From contig JAZAUS010000047.1 in the NCBI GenBank assembly GCA_036342255.1, forward strand, positions 1-5,270: a stretch of 5,270 nt of DNA, given 5' to 3'. This document shows, in pieces, positions 5,131-5,270 of the stretch (its first letter is position 1; each line of letters opens with the position of its first letter). The translations under genes were made by a program, and so were the position numbers. The notes below the pieces were generated by a model. That model was not told where the DNA came from, made no database searches, and saw only the letters and a program-made list of their open reading frames with translations. This DNA comes from RUG11198 sp036342255. Its GTDB lineage: Bacteria > Bacillota_I > Bacilli_A > RF39 > UBA660.

Positions 5131-5270
5131 ATGGTTGATTATCCACCACTTAAATATATGAACCAGATGCAATTGGGTTTTAAAAAGATTAAAATAAACT
5201 TACTTAATTTTGGTTGTAAAAATATAGAGAAATTAACAGCTCAAGAGTTGTTAGACTTTATGTTGTCACA
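5131..5270 (+). CDS. Unrecognised protein, N-terminal part (runs off the right edge)
   Basis: An open frame of 46 complete codons continues past the end of the window. It begins at ATG 5131 with a strong AAAGGAAG ribosome site (5117-5124) 6 nt before, and it lies 14 nt after the methyltransferase stop, so it is probably co-transcribed with that gene. The visible residues start MVDYPPLKYMNQMQLGFKK, followed by a mildly hydrophobic stretch (INLLNFG) and a helix-like EKLTAQELLDFML. No domain is recognisable from this fragment and no signal peptide is obvious. Confidence 0.7.
   Translation, partial: MVDYPPLKYMNQMQLGFKKIKINLLNFGCKNIEKLTAQELLDFMLS

Noticed and set aside
1..5270. Stop codon recoding, common in gut phages
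   Set aside because: TAA, TGA and TAG each end a gene directly before a new ribosome site and start, and no gene needs read-through of a stop.
1..5270. tRNA genes, CRISPR arrays, insertion sequences or attachment sites
   Set aside because: No cloverleaf with a GTTCGA-type T arm, no regularly spaced repeats, and no transposase, integrase or terminal repeats were seen. The only non-coding gaps of note are about 130 nt each and are filled by terminators and promoters.

Overview
The window is very AT-rich. It is densely packed with genes on the + strand, with strong AGGAG-type ribosome binding sites and standard stop codons (TAA, TGA and TAG all end genes here). It looks like part of a large double-stranded DNA phage (or prophage) of a Firmicutes-like, probably anaerobic or gut, bacterium. 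The two strongest phage signs are the end of a phage-type multisubunit RNA polymerase beta-prime chain and a full-length Mom-type DNA adenine modification protein. Assignment to a named phage group is not possible from the sequence alone.

Layout: bases 1-3317 form one tightly spaced gene run. In order it holds the 3' end of the RNA polymerase beta-prime gene (reading frame open at base 1), a DUF1653 protein, a RecB/Cas4-like PD-(D/E)XK nuclease, a membrane-anchored GGDEF diguanylate cyclase, a polytopic membrane protein resembling a divergent A24 prepilin peptidase (overlapping the cyclase gene by 4 nt), and an 84-residue two-helix membrane protein. A clear intrinsic terminator ends the run at about 3332-3367. 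The Mom-like gene (3452-4147) then stands alone between its own promoter and its own terminator. After that come a promoter, a class I SAM-dependent methyltransferase (4280-5116) and the start of an unrecognised gene that runs off the right edge.

Functional reading: the run combines transcription (RNA polymerase), DNA processing (nuclease) and a second-messenger/membrane block (GGDEF plus two membrane proteins). The separately promoted Mom gene suggests chemical protection of phage DNA against host restriction. The base sequence shows a second, passive layer: GATC does not occur at all in 5270 bases and CATG occurs once, and histidine codons switch from CAT to CAC when the next codon begins with G. 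The most novel aspect is a phage-borne diguanylate cyclase translationally linked to a prepilin-peptidase-like membrane protein. Three promoters share the form CTATTYAMT-N17/18-TATWAT.
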